DNA from: Acetobacteraceae bacterium
GTDB lineage: Bacteria; Pseudomonadota; Alphaproteobacteria; Acetobacterales; Acetobacteraceae
DNA: 57,082 nucleotides
NCBI GenBank assembly: GCA_025360065.1
Contig: JANYCX010000252.1
Coordinates: 1 to 57,082 of the forward strand
Direction of reading: 5' to 3'
Part shown: positions 33,915 through 42,761 of the stretch, piece after piece
Layout of the letters: each line of letters starts with the position of its first letter
How positions within the stretch are numbered: the first letter of the stretch is position 1
Translations under genes and position numbers: made by a program
Notes under the pieces: generated by a model
Seen by the model: only the letters and a program-made list of their open reading frames with translations
What the model was told of the DNA's origin: nothing
Database searches by the model: none

Positions 33915-35756
33915 TTAACTCGCGATCACCTTCACATAGCTTCCCGGCGCATCCTCGATCACCGCGAGCTTGCCATCGCCGGGCACCCGCGCCACGACCT
34001 GCGTCTTGTCATGCTCGCGGATCCACCGGTTCCAATCCGGCCACCACGACCCGGCCATTTCGGTGGCGCTGGTGAACCAGGCCTCGGGGTCGGCCGGCAA
34101 TTCGGTGTTGATCCAATGGCCATATTTGCCGCCATCGGGGGAATTCACCACGCCCGCGATATGGCCAGACGCTGCCAGCACGAAGCGGTTTTCCCCGCCA
34201 AGCAGTTGGGTGCCGCGATAGGTTGCCCGCCATGGCGCGATATGATCCTCGCGGGTGGACAGGAAATAGGCCGGCACCTTGATTGTCGAAAGATCGATCG
34301 GCGTGCCAAGCAAGGTGATGCCGTGCTTGTCCTTGAGCTTGTTGGCCTGGTACATGTTGCGCAGATAGAAAGAATGCATCTGCGCCGGCATCCGCGTCGC
34401 GTCGCTGTTCCAGTAAAGCAGGTCGAACGGGAACGGGTCATTGCCAAGCAGATAATTGTTCACCACGAACGACCAGATCAGGTCATTGGCGCGCAGCATG
34501 TTGAAGGTGGTTGCCATTTCCGACCCCTCAAGGAAACCCCGCTTATTCATTTTATCCTCGAGGGCAGCCAGTTGTTCCTCGTCGATAAAAACGTTCAACT
34601 CGCCCGAGTCACGGAAATCCACCAGCGTGACAAAAAACGTCGCGGTCTTGATGCGGTGATCGTCATGCGCCTGCATGTAGGCGAGGGTCGCGGACAACAA
34701 GGTGCCACCCAGGCAATAGCCGATCGCGTTAATCTCGCGTTCGCCGGTCGCGGCCTCGATCGCGTCCAATGCGGCCAGGATGCCTTCGCGGAGGTAATCC
34801 TCGAACAGTTTATCCGACAGGCGTTCGTCGGGATTAACCCAGCTGACGATAAACACCGTGTGGCCCTGATCGGTCGCCCATTTCACGAAGCTGTTTTTGG
34901 GGCGCAGATCAAGGATGTAGAATTTGTTGATCCAGGGCGGCACGATCAGCAGCGGCCGTTTCAGCACCTTGTCGGTGGTCGGCGTGTACTGGATCAGCTG
35001 CATCAGATCGTTCTGATAGACCACCTTGCCCGGGGTGACGGCGATATTCTCGCCGATCTTGAACGCGTCGGTATCGGTCATCTTGATGCGCAGATCGCCC
35101 TTGCCGCGCTCAAGGTCTGACAGCAAATTGTTGAGGCCCTTGATCAGGTTCTCGCCCCCGGTTTCGGCGGTTTTGCGCAAAACTTCGGGGTTGGAGAACA
35201 GGAAGTTCGACGGCGACATCGCATCGATGAACTGGCGCGAATAGAAATCGACCTTTTGCGCGGTCGCCGGTTCCATGCCGTCAGTGGTTTTAACCACATC
35301 GGTGATGTAGCGCGCCGACAACAAATAAGACTGGCGGATGAAATCGAAAACCTCGACATCTTTCCACGCCGCATCCTTGAAGCGCTTGTCGCGCGGATCG
35401 CCTGCGATCACCGGGCCACCGGCTTCCATGCCCATCATCCGCCGGGTGGTGGATTGCCACAGCGACATGTAATCCTGCCAGAAGCCAAGCTGGGCCTGCA
35501 TCATCTTGCCCGGATTGGCCATCAGCTGAGTGGTCATTTCCAGGAACGCGCCGCCGATGTTCATCGGGTCGGGTTTGGCTGGCGCATCGACCGCCTGGCG
35601 CTTCAGCCAGTCGGTGACCAAACGCTGCGACCGTTCGGCGATACTGGCCATCGATTGGCCCATTTCCGCCGGATCAGGCATTTTCATCGCACTGAGATCG
35701 ATCATGCCGGCGGCGAGGCCGGTTTTGCTGTCGGCTGGCTTTTTGGCATCGGCCAT
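33915..35756 (-). CDS. phaC: Class I polyhydroxyalkanoate synthase
   Basis: A 613-residue PHA synthase that polymerises 3-hydroxyacyl-CoA on granule surfaces. The lipase-like box is GYCLGG with the nucleophile C348; the candidate Asp is in STREDHIAPW and the His in SGHIAGVVN. The N-terminal domain (DPMNIGGAFLEMTTQLMANP) and the PWINKFYILDLRPKNSFVKW segment are class I features. ATG 35756 is preferred (AAGGA 6-8 bases upstream); ATG 35762 is also possible. No phaA, phaB, phaR or phasin gene is adjacent. Confidence 0.94.
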   Translation of the reverse strand: MADAKKPADSKTGLAAGMIDLSAMKMPDPAEMGQSMASIAERSQRLVTDWLKRQAVDAPAKPDPMNIGGAFLEMTTQLMANPGKMMQAQLGFWQDYMSLWQSTTRRMMGMEAGGPVIAGDPRDKRFKDAAWKDVEVFDFIRQSYLLSARYITDVVKTTDGMEPATAQKVDFYSRQFIDAMSPSNFLFSNPEVLRKTAETGGENLIKGLNNLLSDLERGKGDLRIKMTDTDAFKIGENIAVTPGKVVYQNDLMQLIQYTPTTDKVLKRPLLIVPPWINKFYILDLRPKNSFVKWATDQGHTVFIVSWVNPDERLSDKLFEDYLREGILAALDAIEAATGEREINAIGYCLGGTLLSATLAYMQAHDDHRIKTATFFVTLVDFRDSGELNVFIDEEQLAALEDKMNKRGFLEGSEMATTFNMLRANDLIWSFVVNNYLLGNDPFPFDLLYWNSDATRMPAQMHSFYLRNMYQANKLKDKHGITLLGTPIDLSTIKVPAYFLSTREDHIAPWRATYRGTQLLGGENRFVLAASGHIAGVVNSPDGGKYGHWINTELPADPEAWFTSATEMAGSWWPDWNRWIREHDKTQVVARVPGDGKLAVIEDAPGSYVKVIAS

Positions 35757-35840
35757 ACGCATGTCCTTTCCGTGGGCGGACGGTCGCTGCTACATCTGAC
35801 CATAGGTGGGCGGCGACCGCCGGCAGAAGGTATATCAGTT

Positions 35841-36764
35841 ATGAGAGTGCAAAGTGCAGTATCTGTTACACGCCCGTCCTTGGGTGGGCCGGCATCTAGC
35901 GCGATAGCGGATCGGGTTCAAGGTCTGTCGGCGGGCGCAATGCTGCTTGCCTGCGTGGTTCTGGCCGGTTGCGGCGGGGCAGGTAGCGGCGGGCCGGTTG
36001 CGTGGTGGCATCAGCTTGAGGGCGGGCGCATCGCCGCAGATCGTCCGCCGCCGCCCAATGCCAGCGCGCCGTTCCCCAATCTGGCCAATATTCCCGAGCG
36101 TCCGGTGGTCACCCCGCCTGCCACCCGCAGCCAGATTGCGGCCGGTTTGGTTGCAGATCATGCCAATGCCACCTACGCGCATAGTCAGACCAACCCGCCC
36201 ACAGCACGCCGTCTGCCACTTGGGCCAGTCCAGGACAGCCAGGCGGCGACCATGGGGGCGGCATCCGTCCCGCCGCGCGCCGCCCCACGTGCTGCGGTTG
36301 CAGCGGTTGGCCTGCCCTTGCCTGCGGCCGCCGATGCCGCCGCAATGCCAGCGATGGCGGCAAGCCCACCGGCCCAGGCCAGTCTGCCAGGGCTGGGTGG
36401 GATGACGGTGCCGGCGCCACCGCCCTTGGCGCCGCCTGCCGCTCCCGCGCCGGCCGCCGCTTTGGCTGCAGCGGGACAAGCTGTAGCGGTTGCATTCGCA
36501 CCCGGCTCAGCGGCCCTGCCGCCCGACGCAATGGCATCGTTGCGCGCGCTCGCGGCGCGACGCGCGGGCCGGGCGGTTCAGGTCGCAGGCTTCGGCGATG
36601 CCCAAGCCGCCGACATTGCAACCCAGGCTGCGGCACTTGACCTCGCACTCGCCCGCAGCCGAGCAATTGCTGTCGCCCTTGCCCAAAGCGGCGTGCCGAT
36701 CAGCGCGATTGACCAGGACGCCAAAGCCATCGGCAGTGGCGGCACCGCCCGCATTGTCGAATAG
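35841..36764 (+). CDS. OmpA-domain outer-membrane lipoprotein
   Basis: A 307-residue lipoprotein. A long n-region leads to VVLAGC (lipidated Cys near residue 44), then GPVAWWHQLEGGRIAADRPP, a proline- and alanine-rich linker of about 130 residues, and a C-terminal OmpA/MotB-like domain (VAFAPGSAALPPDAMASLRA, then ALDLALARSRAIAVALAQSG) of the type that binds peptidoglycan. It probably tethers the outer membrane to the wall. I recall a similar conserved lipoprotein in Acetobacteraceae. It is divergent from phaC with an 84-base gap. Confidence 0.82.
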   Translation: MRVQSAVSVTRPSLGGPASSAIADRVQGLSAGAMLLACVVLAGCGGAGSGGPVAWWHQLEGGRIAADRPPPPNASAPFPNLANIPERPVVTPPATRSQIAAGLVADHANATYAHSQTNPPTARRLPLGPVQDSQAATMGAASVPPRAAPRAAVAAVGLPLPAAADAAAMPAMAASPPAQASLPGLGGMTVPAPPPLAPPAAPAPAAALAAAGQAVAVAFAPGSAALPPDAMASLRALAARRAGRAVQVAGFGDAQAADIATQAAALDLALARSRAIAVALAQSGVPISAIDQDAKAIGSGGTARIVE

Positions 36765-36844
36765 ATACATCAGCCCTTGCGAAGCGGGCGTAGTGGAATC
36801 ATATTTCGCCTCAAGCCATGCCTGCGACCGGAAGTCTCGTCCAC

Positions 36845-37324
36845 ATGAAAACATCAGCCGTCGACGTTCAGGCGCTCGACGCCATTGACCGCCGCATTCT
36901 TGCCGAATTGCAGGACGACGGGCGGATGACCAATGTCGAGCTCGCCCGCCGCGCCGGGATATCCGCGCCGCCCTGCCTGCGCCGGGTGCGGCGGCTGGAG
37001 GAAGCCGGCATCATCCGCGGCTATCACGCCGATTCCGACCCGCAGAAACTTGGCTGGGAAATCACATTTTTTGCCGTGGTTGGGCTGGAAAGCCAGAAGG
37101 AAACCGTGCTGACCGGGTTTGAAACCATGGTCGCCGATTGGCCCGAGGTGCGCGAATGTCACATGATCCGCGGTGGCGGCGATTTTCTGCTGAAGCTGGT
37201 GGCGCGCGACACCGCCCATGAAAACCAGCTCACCACCCGGCTGACGGGGGCTGCCAATGTCGCCCGGGTGCAGACCTTGCAAACCATCCGTACCAGCCGC
37301 AGCCTTGCCGGTGTGCCGCTCTGA
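36845..37324 (+). CDS. Lrp/AsnC family transcriptional regulator
   Basis: A 159-residue regulator. The N-terminal winged HTH (LDAIDRRILAELQDDGRMTN, then VELARRAGISAPPCLRRVRR) is followed by a RAM ligand-binding domain (ITFFAVVGLESQKETVLTGF, VRECHMIRGGGDFLLKLVAR). Lrp proteins sense amino acids as octamers. ATG 36845 (MKTSAVDV) is preferred; ATG 36818 has no ribosome binding site. The downstream glycosyltransferase frame appears to begin within a few bases of the Lrp stop, and a PLP dehydratase follows, so it may control amino-acid catabolism (inference). Confidence 0.92.
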   Translation: MKTSAVDVQALDAIDRRILAELQDDGRMTNVELARRAGISAPPCLRRVRRLEEAGIIRGYHADSDPQKLGWEITFFAVVGLESQKETVLTGFETMVADWPEVRECHMIRGGGDFLLKLVARDTAHENQLTTRLTGAANVARVQTLQTIRTSRSLAGVPL

Positions 37325-37365
37325 GCTTTGAACGCGCGGTCTGGCTGACCCTCGCCACGCTGACA

Positions 37366-38748
37366 TTGGTGCGGCTGGCGGTCGCGGGCAGTGCGCCATT
37401 ATCGGCCGATGAAGCCTATTACTGGGTGTGGTCGCGCGCGCTGGCGCCGGGCTATCTCGATCACCCGCCGATGGTGGCGCTATGGATTTGGGCCGGCACC
37501 GCGCTCGCCGGCGATGGCGCGTTGGGGGTGCGGCTGTTGGGGCCGCTCTCGGCGTTGCTGGGCGCGGGGCTGCTGGTGCAGGCCGGACAGGATATGTTCG
37601 GTGATCGTCGGCGCGGGCTGGTGGCTGCGTTGCTGCTGAACGCAACCTTGTTGCTGGGCATCGGCACGGTGACGATGACGCCGGATACGCCGTTGATTTT
37701 CTTCTGGACCCTGGCGTTGTTCGGGCTCGGCCGGCTGCTGGCAAGCGGGGACGGGGGTTGGTGGCTGCTGATTGGGGTGGCGTGCGGTTTGGCGCTCGAC
37801 AGCAAATACACCGCCGCGTTGCTGCCGGTTGGCATTCTGATTTGGCTGATCTGGCTACCAGCGATGCGGGTCTGGTTGCGCCGACCAGGGCCGTGGCTGG
37901 CCGCCTTGCTGGCATTGCTGCTTTTTGTCCCGGTTATTGCCTGGAATGCCGGGCATGACTGGGCAAGTTTCGCCAAGCAGGGCGGTCGGACCGGGGATTT
38001 CCAGATTACCCGTGCCGCGCAGTTCTTGGGTGAATTGCTACTTGGCCAGTTTGGCCTGGCAACTCCGGTGATCGCGGTTCTGTTCGCAATTGCGATGGGG
38101 CGGATGCCACCAGATCCGGCGGGACGCTTGCTCGCCTGCCTGATCTGGCTGCCGGCGGCGGTTTTTGTGCAGCATGGGTTCGGTGACCGGGTGCAGGCCA
38201 ACTGGCCGGCGATCATGTTCCCTGCGCTGGCATTGGCGGCATCCGGCATTGCGCCGCGTTGGCACATCCCCGGCGCGGCGCTGGGCATCGGGCTTTGCGC
38301 GCTGGTGTGGGTGCAGGCGGCGATCGCGCCGCTGGCTTTGCCAATGCGTGCCGACCCGACCCTGCTCCGGCTCGGCGGTTGGCAGGCGCTGGCTGCCGCG
38401 GTCGATGCCGCGCGGGGACGCGAAGCGGCGGATTTCGTGGTCAGCGATAATTACGGCCATGCCGCCTTGCTCGGGCGCCTGTTGCCGGGCGTTGTGCTGG
38501 GTTTGGAACCGCGCTGGGCATTGTTTGATTTGGCGGATGCCCGCGCGGGAATCGTCGGCAAGACCGGGGTTCTGCTGCGCAGCGCCCGGCGCGATGACCG
38601 GCTCGATATGGCGGACTGGTCCGAAGCCCGCGAAATCGGCCGCCTCGACCGCGAACGCCACGGGATGGTGGCGGAAAGCTTCGTGTTATATCGTGTTGTC
38701 GGGCGGGCGGGTGCCACCCCGATCGCCGAAATGCCGCATCCTCGCTAG
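37366..38748 (+). CDS. GT39/ArnT-like membrane glycosyltransferase
   Basis: A 460-residue polytopic protein. APLSADEAYYWVWSRALAPG and the YLDHPPMVALW motif are diagnostic of the PMT/ArnT (GT39/GT83, PMT_2) superfamily, which uses polyprenyl-phosphate sugars to modify proteins or lipid A. About 10 hydrophobic segments follow. The first standard start is TTG 37366, but the same frame is open from 37321 and encodes SFERAVWLTLATLTLVRLAV, which completes the first membrane segment. Only a CTG at 37321 precedes it, so either a rare start or a truncated N-terminus must be assumed. The stop is followed after 10 bases by the PLP dehydratase gene. Confidence 0.85.
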   Translation: MVRLAVAGSAPLSADEAYYWVWSRALAPGYLDHPPMVALWIWAGTALAGDGALGVRLLGPLSALLGAGLLVQAGQDMFGDRRRGLVAALLLNATLLLGIGTVTMTPDTPLIFFWTLALFGLGRLLASGDGGWWLLIGVACGLALDSKYTAALLPVGILIWLIWLPAMRVWLRRPGPWLAALLALLLFVPVIAWNAGHDWASFAKQGGRTGDFQITRAAQFLGELLLGQFGLATPVIAVLFAIAMGRMPPDPAGRLLACLIWLPAAVFVQHGFGDRVQANWPAIMFPALALAASGIAPRWHIPGAALGIGLCALVWVQAAIAPLALPMRADPTLLRLGGWQALAAAVDAARGREAADFVVSDNYGHAALLGRLLPGVVLGLEPRWALFDLADARAGIVGKTGVLLRSARRDDRLDMADWSEAREIGRLDRERHGMVAESFVLYRVVGRAGATPIAEMPHPR

Positions 38749-38758
38749 GATACAAGCC

Positions 38759-39730
38759 ATGCAGTTGCCCAGCCATGACGACGTCGCCGCCGCCCGCGCC
38801 CGTATCGCGCCCTTCGTGGTGCGCACGCCCATGCTGCGCCACCGGGTGCTGGACATGGCGACCGGCGGCACAATCCTGATTAAGCCGGAGCCATTGCAGC
38901 GCACCGGATCGTTCAAGCTGCGCGGGGCGACCAACGCCATCCAGCGCCTTGGGGCTGCCGCGATGCGCGGCGTGGTGACCCATTCATCGGGCAATCACGG
39001 CCAAGCGACCGCGTGCGCCGCCTTCGCGGTCGGCACCAAGGCAACCGTGTTCATGCCGCATGACGCCCCCCGGATCAAAGTCGATAGCACGCGCGGCTGG
39101 GGCGCCGAGATCGTGCATTACGACCGGGTGACCGATGACCGCGATGCCATCACCCGCGCATTTGCCGACCGCACCGGGGCGATCCTGGTGCCGCCGTTTG
39201 ACCATGAAGACGTCATTGCCGGGCAGGGCACCTTGGCGATGGAACTCGCCGAGGATGCGGCGGCGGCCGGCCTGTCGATGGATGCGCTGCTGGTCTGCAC
39301 CGGCGGCGGCGGCCTGATCGCGGGCTGTGCACTCGGCCTCGAAGGTGTGTCGCCCAGCACGTTGATTTATGCGGTTGAACCCGAGGGCTGGGACGATACT
39401 GGCCGATCGCTGGCGTCCGGCATCCGCGAGGGCAACGCGCCGGGAGGGTCGATGCTGTGCGACGCGCTGCTGGCGAAAATGCCGGGGGAGATGACGTTTG
39501 CGGTCAACCAGCCGCGTTTGGCCGGGGCGGTGTCGGTGACCGATGACGAAGTTCTGGCCGCGATCCGATTTGCGTTTTTGCATTTGAAGCTGGTGGTTGA
39601 ACCCGGCGGCGCGGTGTGTCTGGCGGCAGTGCTGGCGGGGAAGTTCGACGCGAAGGGCAAGACGGTGGGGGTGGTGATCAGCGGCGGGAATGTTGATCCG
39701 GCGGTGTTTGGGCGGGCTTTGGCGGGGTAA
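38759..39730 (+). CDS. Threonine dehydratase/serine racemase family PLP enzyme
   Basis: A 323-residue fold type II PLP enzyme. The PLP lysine is K53 (TGSFKLRGATNA), SSGNHGQATA is the asparagine loop, and CTGGGGLIAGCAL is the phosphate-binding glycine loop. There is no C-terminal ACT regulatory domain, so it is the catabolic type (threonine ammonia-lyase, hydroxyaspartate dehydratase or serine racemase). It is downstream of an Lrp regulator and the GT39 gene, and a REP-like palindrome follows 51 bases after the stop. Confidence 0.92.
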   Translation: MQLPSHDDVAAARARIAPFVVRTPMLRHRVLDMATGGTILIKPEPLQRTGSFKLRGATNAIQRLGAAAMRGVVTHSSGNHGQATACAAFAVGTKATVFMPHDAPRIKVDSTRGWGAEIVHYDRVTDDRDAITRAFADRTGAILVPPFDHEDVIAGQGTLAMELAEDAAAAGLSMDALLVCTGGGGLIAGCALGLEGVSPSTLIYAVEPEGWDDTGRSLASGIREGNAPGGSMLCDALLAKMPGEMTFAVNQPRLAGAVSVTDDEVLAAIRFAFLHLKLVVEPGGAVCLAAVLAGKFDAKGKTVGVVISGGNVDPAVFGRALAG

Positions 39731-39780
39731 TGACCTCTGGTAATATTCGTGTTACCGCAACGAAACTTGCCAATGATAGC

Positions 39781-39843
39781 GTAGGGCGGATGTAATCCGC
39801 CACCTTCGTCGTGCACCAAGCTGGCGGATTGCATCCGCCCTAC
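39781..39843. repeat. REP-like palindromic element
   Basis: Arms at 39781-39802 (GTAGGGCGGATGTAATCCGC + CA) and 39822-39843 pair over 22 bases with a single T-G mismatch; the loop is about 19 bases. The GTAGGGCGGAT...ATCCGCCCTAC form is a widespread proteobacterial REP-type repeat. It is the complete copy in this window; a remnant lies at 23270-23302. The rest of the gap 39731-39944 contains nothing else recognisable. Confidence 0.85.
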
Positions 39844-39944
39844 ACCACTGCAAATGATTGTCCGATCGTTAGCGAAATTGTAACCAAACATCGCCGTTCG
39901 TTCCCCTTGGAATCGCGCCGGTTGCAGTCGTCAAGAGGATGTGA

Positions 39945-40241
39945 TTAAACCAACTCAATCCGCAACGACCGCCCAACCGCCGCCGCCGCCCGTTGCAGCG
40001 TATCAAGTGTCACCGACGGAATGGTCGGATCGAACAGCCGATCCAACTGCCGCCGGCTGGTTTTCATCCGCGCTGCCATGGCACTTTTGGTCAGGTCCAA
40101 CGCCTTCATCGCCTCGGCGATCTGGTCGGCAATGATTTCCTTGACGGCGTGGTCTTCGCAGGCCGCGAGCAATCCCTGCTCGGCGAGGAACTCGTCGAAG
40201 GTTTCTTCGCTAATCCGGGCGCGCTTAATCTGTTCCATCAC
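39945..40241 (-). CDS. HigA-type XRE antitoxin
   Basis: A 98-residue helix-turn-helix protein. The N-terminal helix (MEQIKRARISEETFDEFLAE) is followed by an XRE domain (KALDLTKSAMAARMKTSRRQ, then LDRLFDPTIPSVTLDTLQRA). It overlaps the toxin stop by 4 bases (ATGA), giving the toxin-first order seen in higBA modules. It probably neutralises the toxin and represses the promoter at the palindrome 40596-40611. Confidence 0.88.
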   Translation of the reverse strand: MMEQIKRARISEETFDEFLAEQGLLAACEDHAVKEIIADQIAEAMKALDLTKSAMAARMKTSRRQLDRLFDPTIPSVTLDTLQRAAAAVGRSLRIELV

Positions 40242-40585
40242 ATCACCTCGCGTTTGCGCCGCAGCGCCAGTTCCATGTCCGCCTGTGGCGTCTTCTGGGT
40301 CTTCTTGATGAAGCCATGCAGCAAAATCATCTGGCCACCGCCCATGCAGAAAATCACCCGTGCAATCCGATCACTTTCCAGCGTGCTGCGGACTTCCCAC
40401 AACCCATTCACGAGCAGCGCACAATGCGGACGCCCGATCGGCCAGCCGAACTCAACCTTCTGGATGTCCTTGCCGACAATTTGGCGGTCGGACAACGGCA
40501 AATCCATGATCCACTCGCGAACCGGGTTGCGCCCTGATGCGGCAATGTAGAACCGCGCGGGGAGCTTCTTGGAGCGATCGATCAC
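40238..40585 (-). CDS. HigB/Gp49-like toxin
   Basis: A toxin of about 115 residues in the RelE-related Gp49/DUF891 family: FYIAASGRNPVREWIMDLPL, the GWPIGRPHCALLVNGLWEVR segment, ARVIFCMGGGQMILLHGFIK and the closing KKTQKTPQADMELALRRKRE match that family. Such toxins cleave mRNA at the ribosome. GTG 40585 is preferred because a 7-2-7 palindrome (40596-40611) lies just above it; an ATG at 40621 would put the palindrome inside the gene. No clear ribosome binding site is seen for either. The antitoxin overlaps its stop. Confidence 0.85.
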   Translation of the reverse strand: MIDRSKKLPARFYIAASGRNPVREWIMDLPLSDRQIVGKDIQKVEFGWPIGRPHCALLVNGLWEVRSTLESDRIARVIFCMGGGQMILLHGFIKKTQKTPQADMELALRRKREVM

Positions 40586-40595
40586 GCGGCGATGT

Positions 40596-40611
40596 GTGCC
40601 ATAAATGGCAC
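40596..40611. promoter_or_regulatory. Palindromic operator of the higBA-like module
   Basis: GTGCCAT, AA, ATGGCAC forms a perfect 7-2-7 inverted repeat, 10 bases upstream of GTG 40585. Position and symmetry fit an autoregulatory site for the XRE antitoxin. If the toxin began at ATG 40621 the site would be within coding sequence. Confidence 0.6.
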
Positions 40612-40648
40612 TAATAGGCAAGCACGATTTTGGACCTTGTCAGTCACG

Positions 40649-41152
40649 CTAATCATAATACCACCCCGCCCGCGCCACCACGCAATCCGCAATCGCCTCG
40701 ACATCATCCAACCCAATCACCACCCGATCGCACCCCTCCAGCGCCCCATCGCTCGCCACCGCTACAATCGTCGCATCCCCCGGCCACAGCATCGGCTTGC
40801 CCAAAGCCGCGCGAAACACCTCGATCTTGGGATGCGCGTGGCGCTTGAAGCCTTCCACCACCACCAGATCCACCGGCGCCAGCCGCGCCAGCAAGTCCGG
40901 TAATTCGGGTTCCGCCGCCCCACGATGCTCGGCCATCAGGGCGAAGCGGGTGGCCGACGCCACCAGCACTTCGCGCGCGCCCGCCTGGCGGTGCACAAAG
41001 CTGTCCTTGCCCGGCGTATCGACGTCAAACGCATGATGGGCGTGCTTGATGGTGGAAACCGACAGCCCGCGCGCGATCAGCACCGGCAGTAATTTCGCCA
41101 CCAGCGTGGTCTTGCCCGCCCCACTCCATCCCGCCAGCCCGATGATTTTCAT
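40649..41152 (-). CDS. mobB: Molybdopterin-guanine dinucleotide biosynthesis adaptor MobB
   Basis: A 167-residue P-loop GTP-binding protein. Walker A is GWSGAGKTT near residues 8-16, followed by STIKHAHHAFDVDTPGKDSF and the DLVVVEGFKRHAHPKIEVFR motif, all characteristic of MobB, which assists MobA in forming the guanine-dinucleotide molybdenum cofactor. mobA and moe genes are not in the window. It is divergent from the threonine aldolase gene. Confidence 0.93.
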   Translation of the reverse strand: MKIIGLAGWSGAGKTTLVAKLLPVLIARGLSVSTIKHAHHAFDVDTPGKDSFVHRQAGAREVLVASATRFALMAEHRGAAEPELPDLLARLAPVDLVVVEGFKRHAHPKIEVFRAALGKPMLWPGDATIVAVASDGALEGCDRVVIGLDDVEAIADCVVARAGWYYD

Positions 41153-41235
41153 CCGCGCAGCATCACAGCGCGCGTTGATCTGGTCAAAACCCCGCCCGCC
41201 TGCTTTGCTGTCGGCAACATCGAAGGACGCCCCTC

Positions 41236-42306
41236 ATGGCCATCGACTACGCCCCGCTTGTCCCGCCCGCCGGCCTGCCGCCGCTGCTGGTCAACCTCTA
41301 TTCCGATACCCAGACCAAGCCGACCGCAGGCATGAAGGCGGCGATGATGGACGCCGAGGTCGGCGACGAACAATTCGGCCTCGACCCCACGACCAACGCG
41401 CTCGCCGAGCGCATGGCGAAAATGATGGGCAAGGAAGCCGCTGTCTTCCTGCCGAGCGGGACGATGTGCAACCAGATCGCCATCCTCACCCATTGCCGGC
41501 CGGGCGATGAAATCCTCGCCCACGAGTCCGCCCATATCCTGACCAGCGAGGGCGGCGGGGCAGCAGCGCTGACCGGCGCCCAAATCACCGGGCTGCGCGG
41601 CGACAAAGGCCTGTTCAGCGCGGACACGTTGCGCGCCGGCATTCGCTCCAAATCCCGCTACTCGCCCCCGCAAACTTTGATGGAGGTCGAACAAACCGCC
41701 AATAGCGGCGGCGGCGTGGTGTGGCCGCAAGCGCAGTTGGACGAGGTCGCAGCGATTGCCCACGAAGCCGGCATGGCGACCCATATGGACGGCGCGCGAT
41801 TGATGAACGCGGTGGTGGCGTCCGGCATCCCGGTCGCCGAGATGGTGAAATCCTACGACTCGCTGTGGCTCGATTTCACCAAGGGCCTTGGCACGCCGAT
41901 CGGCGCGGTGCTGTGCGGCAGCCATGAGTTCATCGGGGCGGCGTGGCGCTGGAAGCAGCGGCTGGGCGGGTCGATGCGCCAATCCGGCATTATCGCGGCG
42001 GCGTGTCTCTACGCGCTGGATCACAATATCGACCGGCTTGCCGACGATCACGCGAACGCGAAAGCCATGGTGCGCGGCCTTGGGCAAATTCCGGGGCTGG
42101 TTCCGGAAGACGCCACCACCAATCTGGTGTTTTTCGATTGCAGCGCCACCGGCATGACCGCCGGTGCGTTTGCCGACAAGGCGCGTCGCCACGGCCTGGC
42201 GCTGTCCACCACCGGGCAATATCGCGTACGCGCCTGCACCCATCTCGATGTCAGCGCCGCCGATATCGACACCGCGCTGGCTATATTACGTGATGTGGTC
42301 GGGTAA
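41236..42306 (+). CDS. ltaE: Low-specificity L-threonine aldolase
   Basis: A 356-residue PLP lyase of the aromatic amino-acid beta-eliminating lyase/threonine aldolase family. It splits threonine to glycine and acetaldehyde. NLYSDTQTKPTAGMKAAMMD, VGDEQFGLDPTTNALAERMA, FLPSGTMCNQIAILTHCRPG and PLP lysine K216 (LDFTKGLGTPIGAVL) are all present; MDGARLMNAVV is the cofactor-binding Asp loop. Length is normal. It is 83 bases from the divergent mobB start. Confidence 0.93.
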   Translation: MAIDYAPLVPPAGLPPLLVNLYSDTQTKPTAGMKAAMMDAEVGDEQFGLDPTTNALAERMAKMMGKEAAVFLPSGTMCNQIAILTHCRPGDEILAHESAHILTSEGGGAAALTGAQITGLRGDKGLFSADTLRAGIRSKSRYSPPQTLMEVEQTANSGGGVVWPQAQLDEVAAIAHEAGMATHMDGARLMNAVVASGIPVAEMVKSYDSLWLDFTKGLGTPIGAVLCGSHEFIGAAWRWKQRLGGSMRQSGIIAAACLYALDHNIDRLADDHANAKAMVRGLGQIPGLVPEDATTNLVFFDCSATGMTAGAFADKARRHGLALSTTGQYRVRACTHLDVSAADIDTALAILRDVVG

Positions 42307-42376
42307 CGCGGAGGTCACGCGACAAGCTTGGCGAGGAGGCGTAAACTCGAACCGACTCGCGAAAGGAAATCGAATT

Positions 42377-42757
42377 ATGCGCCTCGCCATTCTGGCAGCT
42401 ACCGTGCTGTTCACCACCGCCGCCCTGGCGCAAACGCCCGCCCCGGTGATTTCGGCGCCATTGCCATCCCCGAGCGCGCCAGCCACCCCGGCCACACCCG
42501 CCCCCAAAGCGGTTGCCAAGCCCAAGGCACCCGCGCTCACGGTTGAGCAACGCTTCGAAAAAGCCAATACCAGCCATGACGGCAAGCTGACCAAGGCCCA
42601 GGCCATTGCCGCCAAATGGACCAATGTTACCCGGGACTTCGTGGCGATGGACAAAGACAAAAAGGGCTATGTCACCATCGATGAGGTCAAGGCCGCAGCG
42701 GCAAAAAAACCTGCCGTGAAAAAACTCGCTCCGGCGCCGGCAACGCCCAAGCCCTGA
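42377..42757 (+). CDS. Secreted EF-hand-like protein
   Basis: A 126-residue exported protein. A signal peptide (RLAILAATVLFTTAALAQ) is followed by a proline/alanine-rich linker and two EF-hand-like loops: NTSHDGKLTKAQ near residues 63-74 and DKDKKGYVTIDE near 93-104. The second has good ligand positions; the first is poorer because Asn replaces the first Asp. The lysine/proline-rich tail is low complexity. It probably binds calcium in the periplasm. AAGGA precedes ATG 42377. Confidence 0.82.
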   Translation: MRLAILAATVLFTTAALAQTPAPVISAPLPSPSAPATPATPAPKAVAKPKAPALTVEQRFEKANTSHDGKLTKAQAIAAKWTNVTRDFVAMDKDKKGYVTIDEVKAAAAKKPAVKKLAPAPATPKP

Positions 42758-42761
42758 TTTT

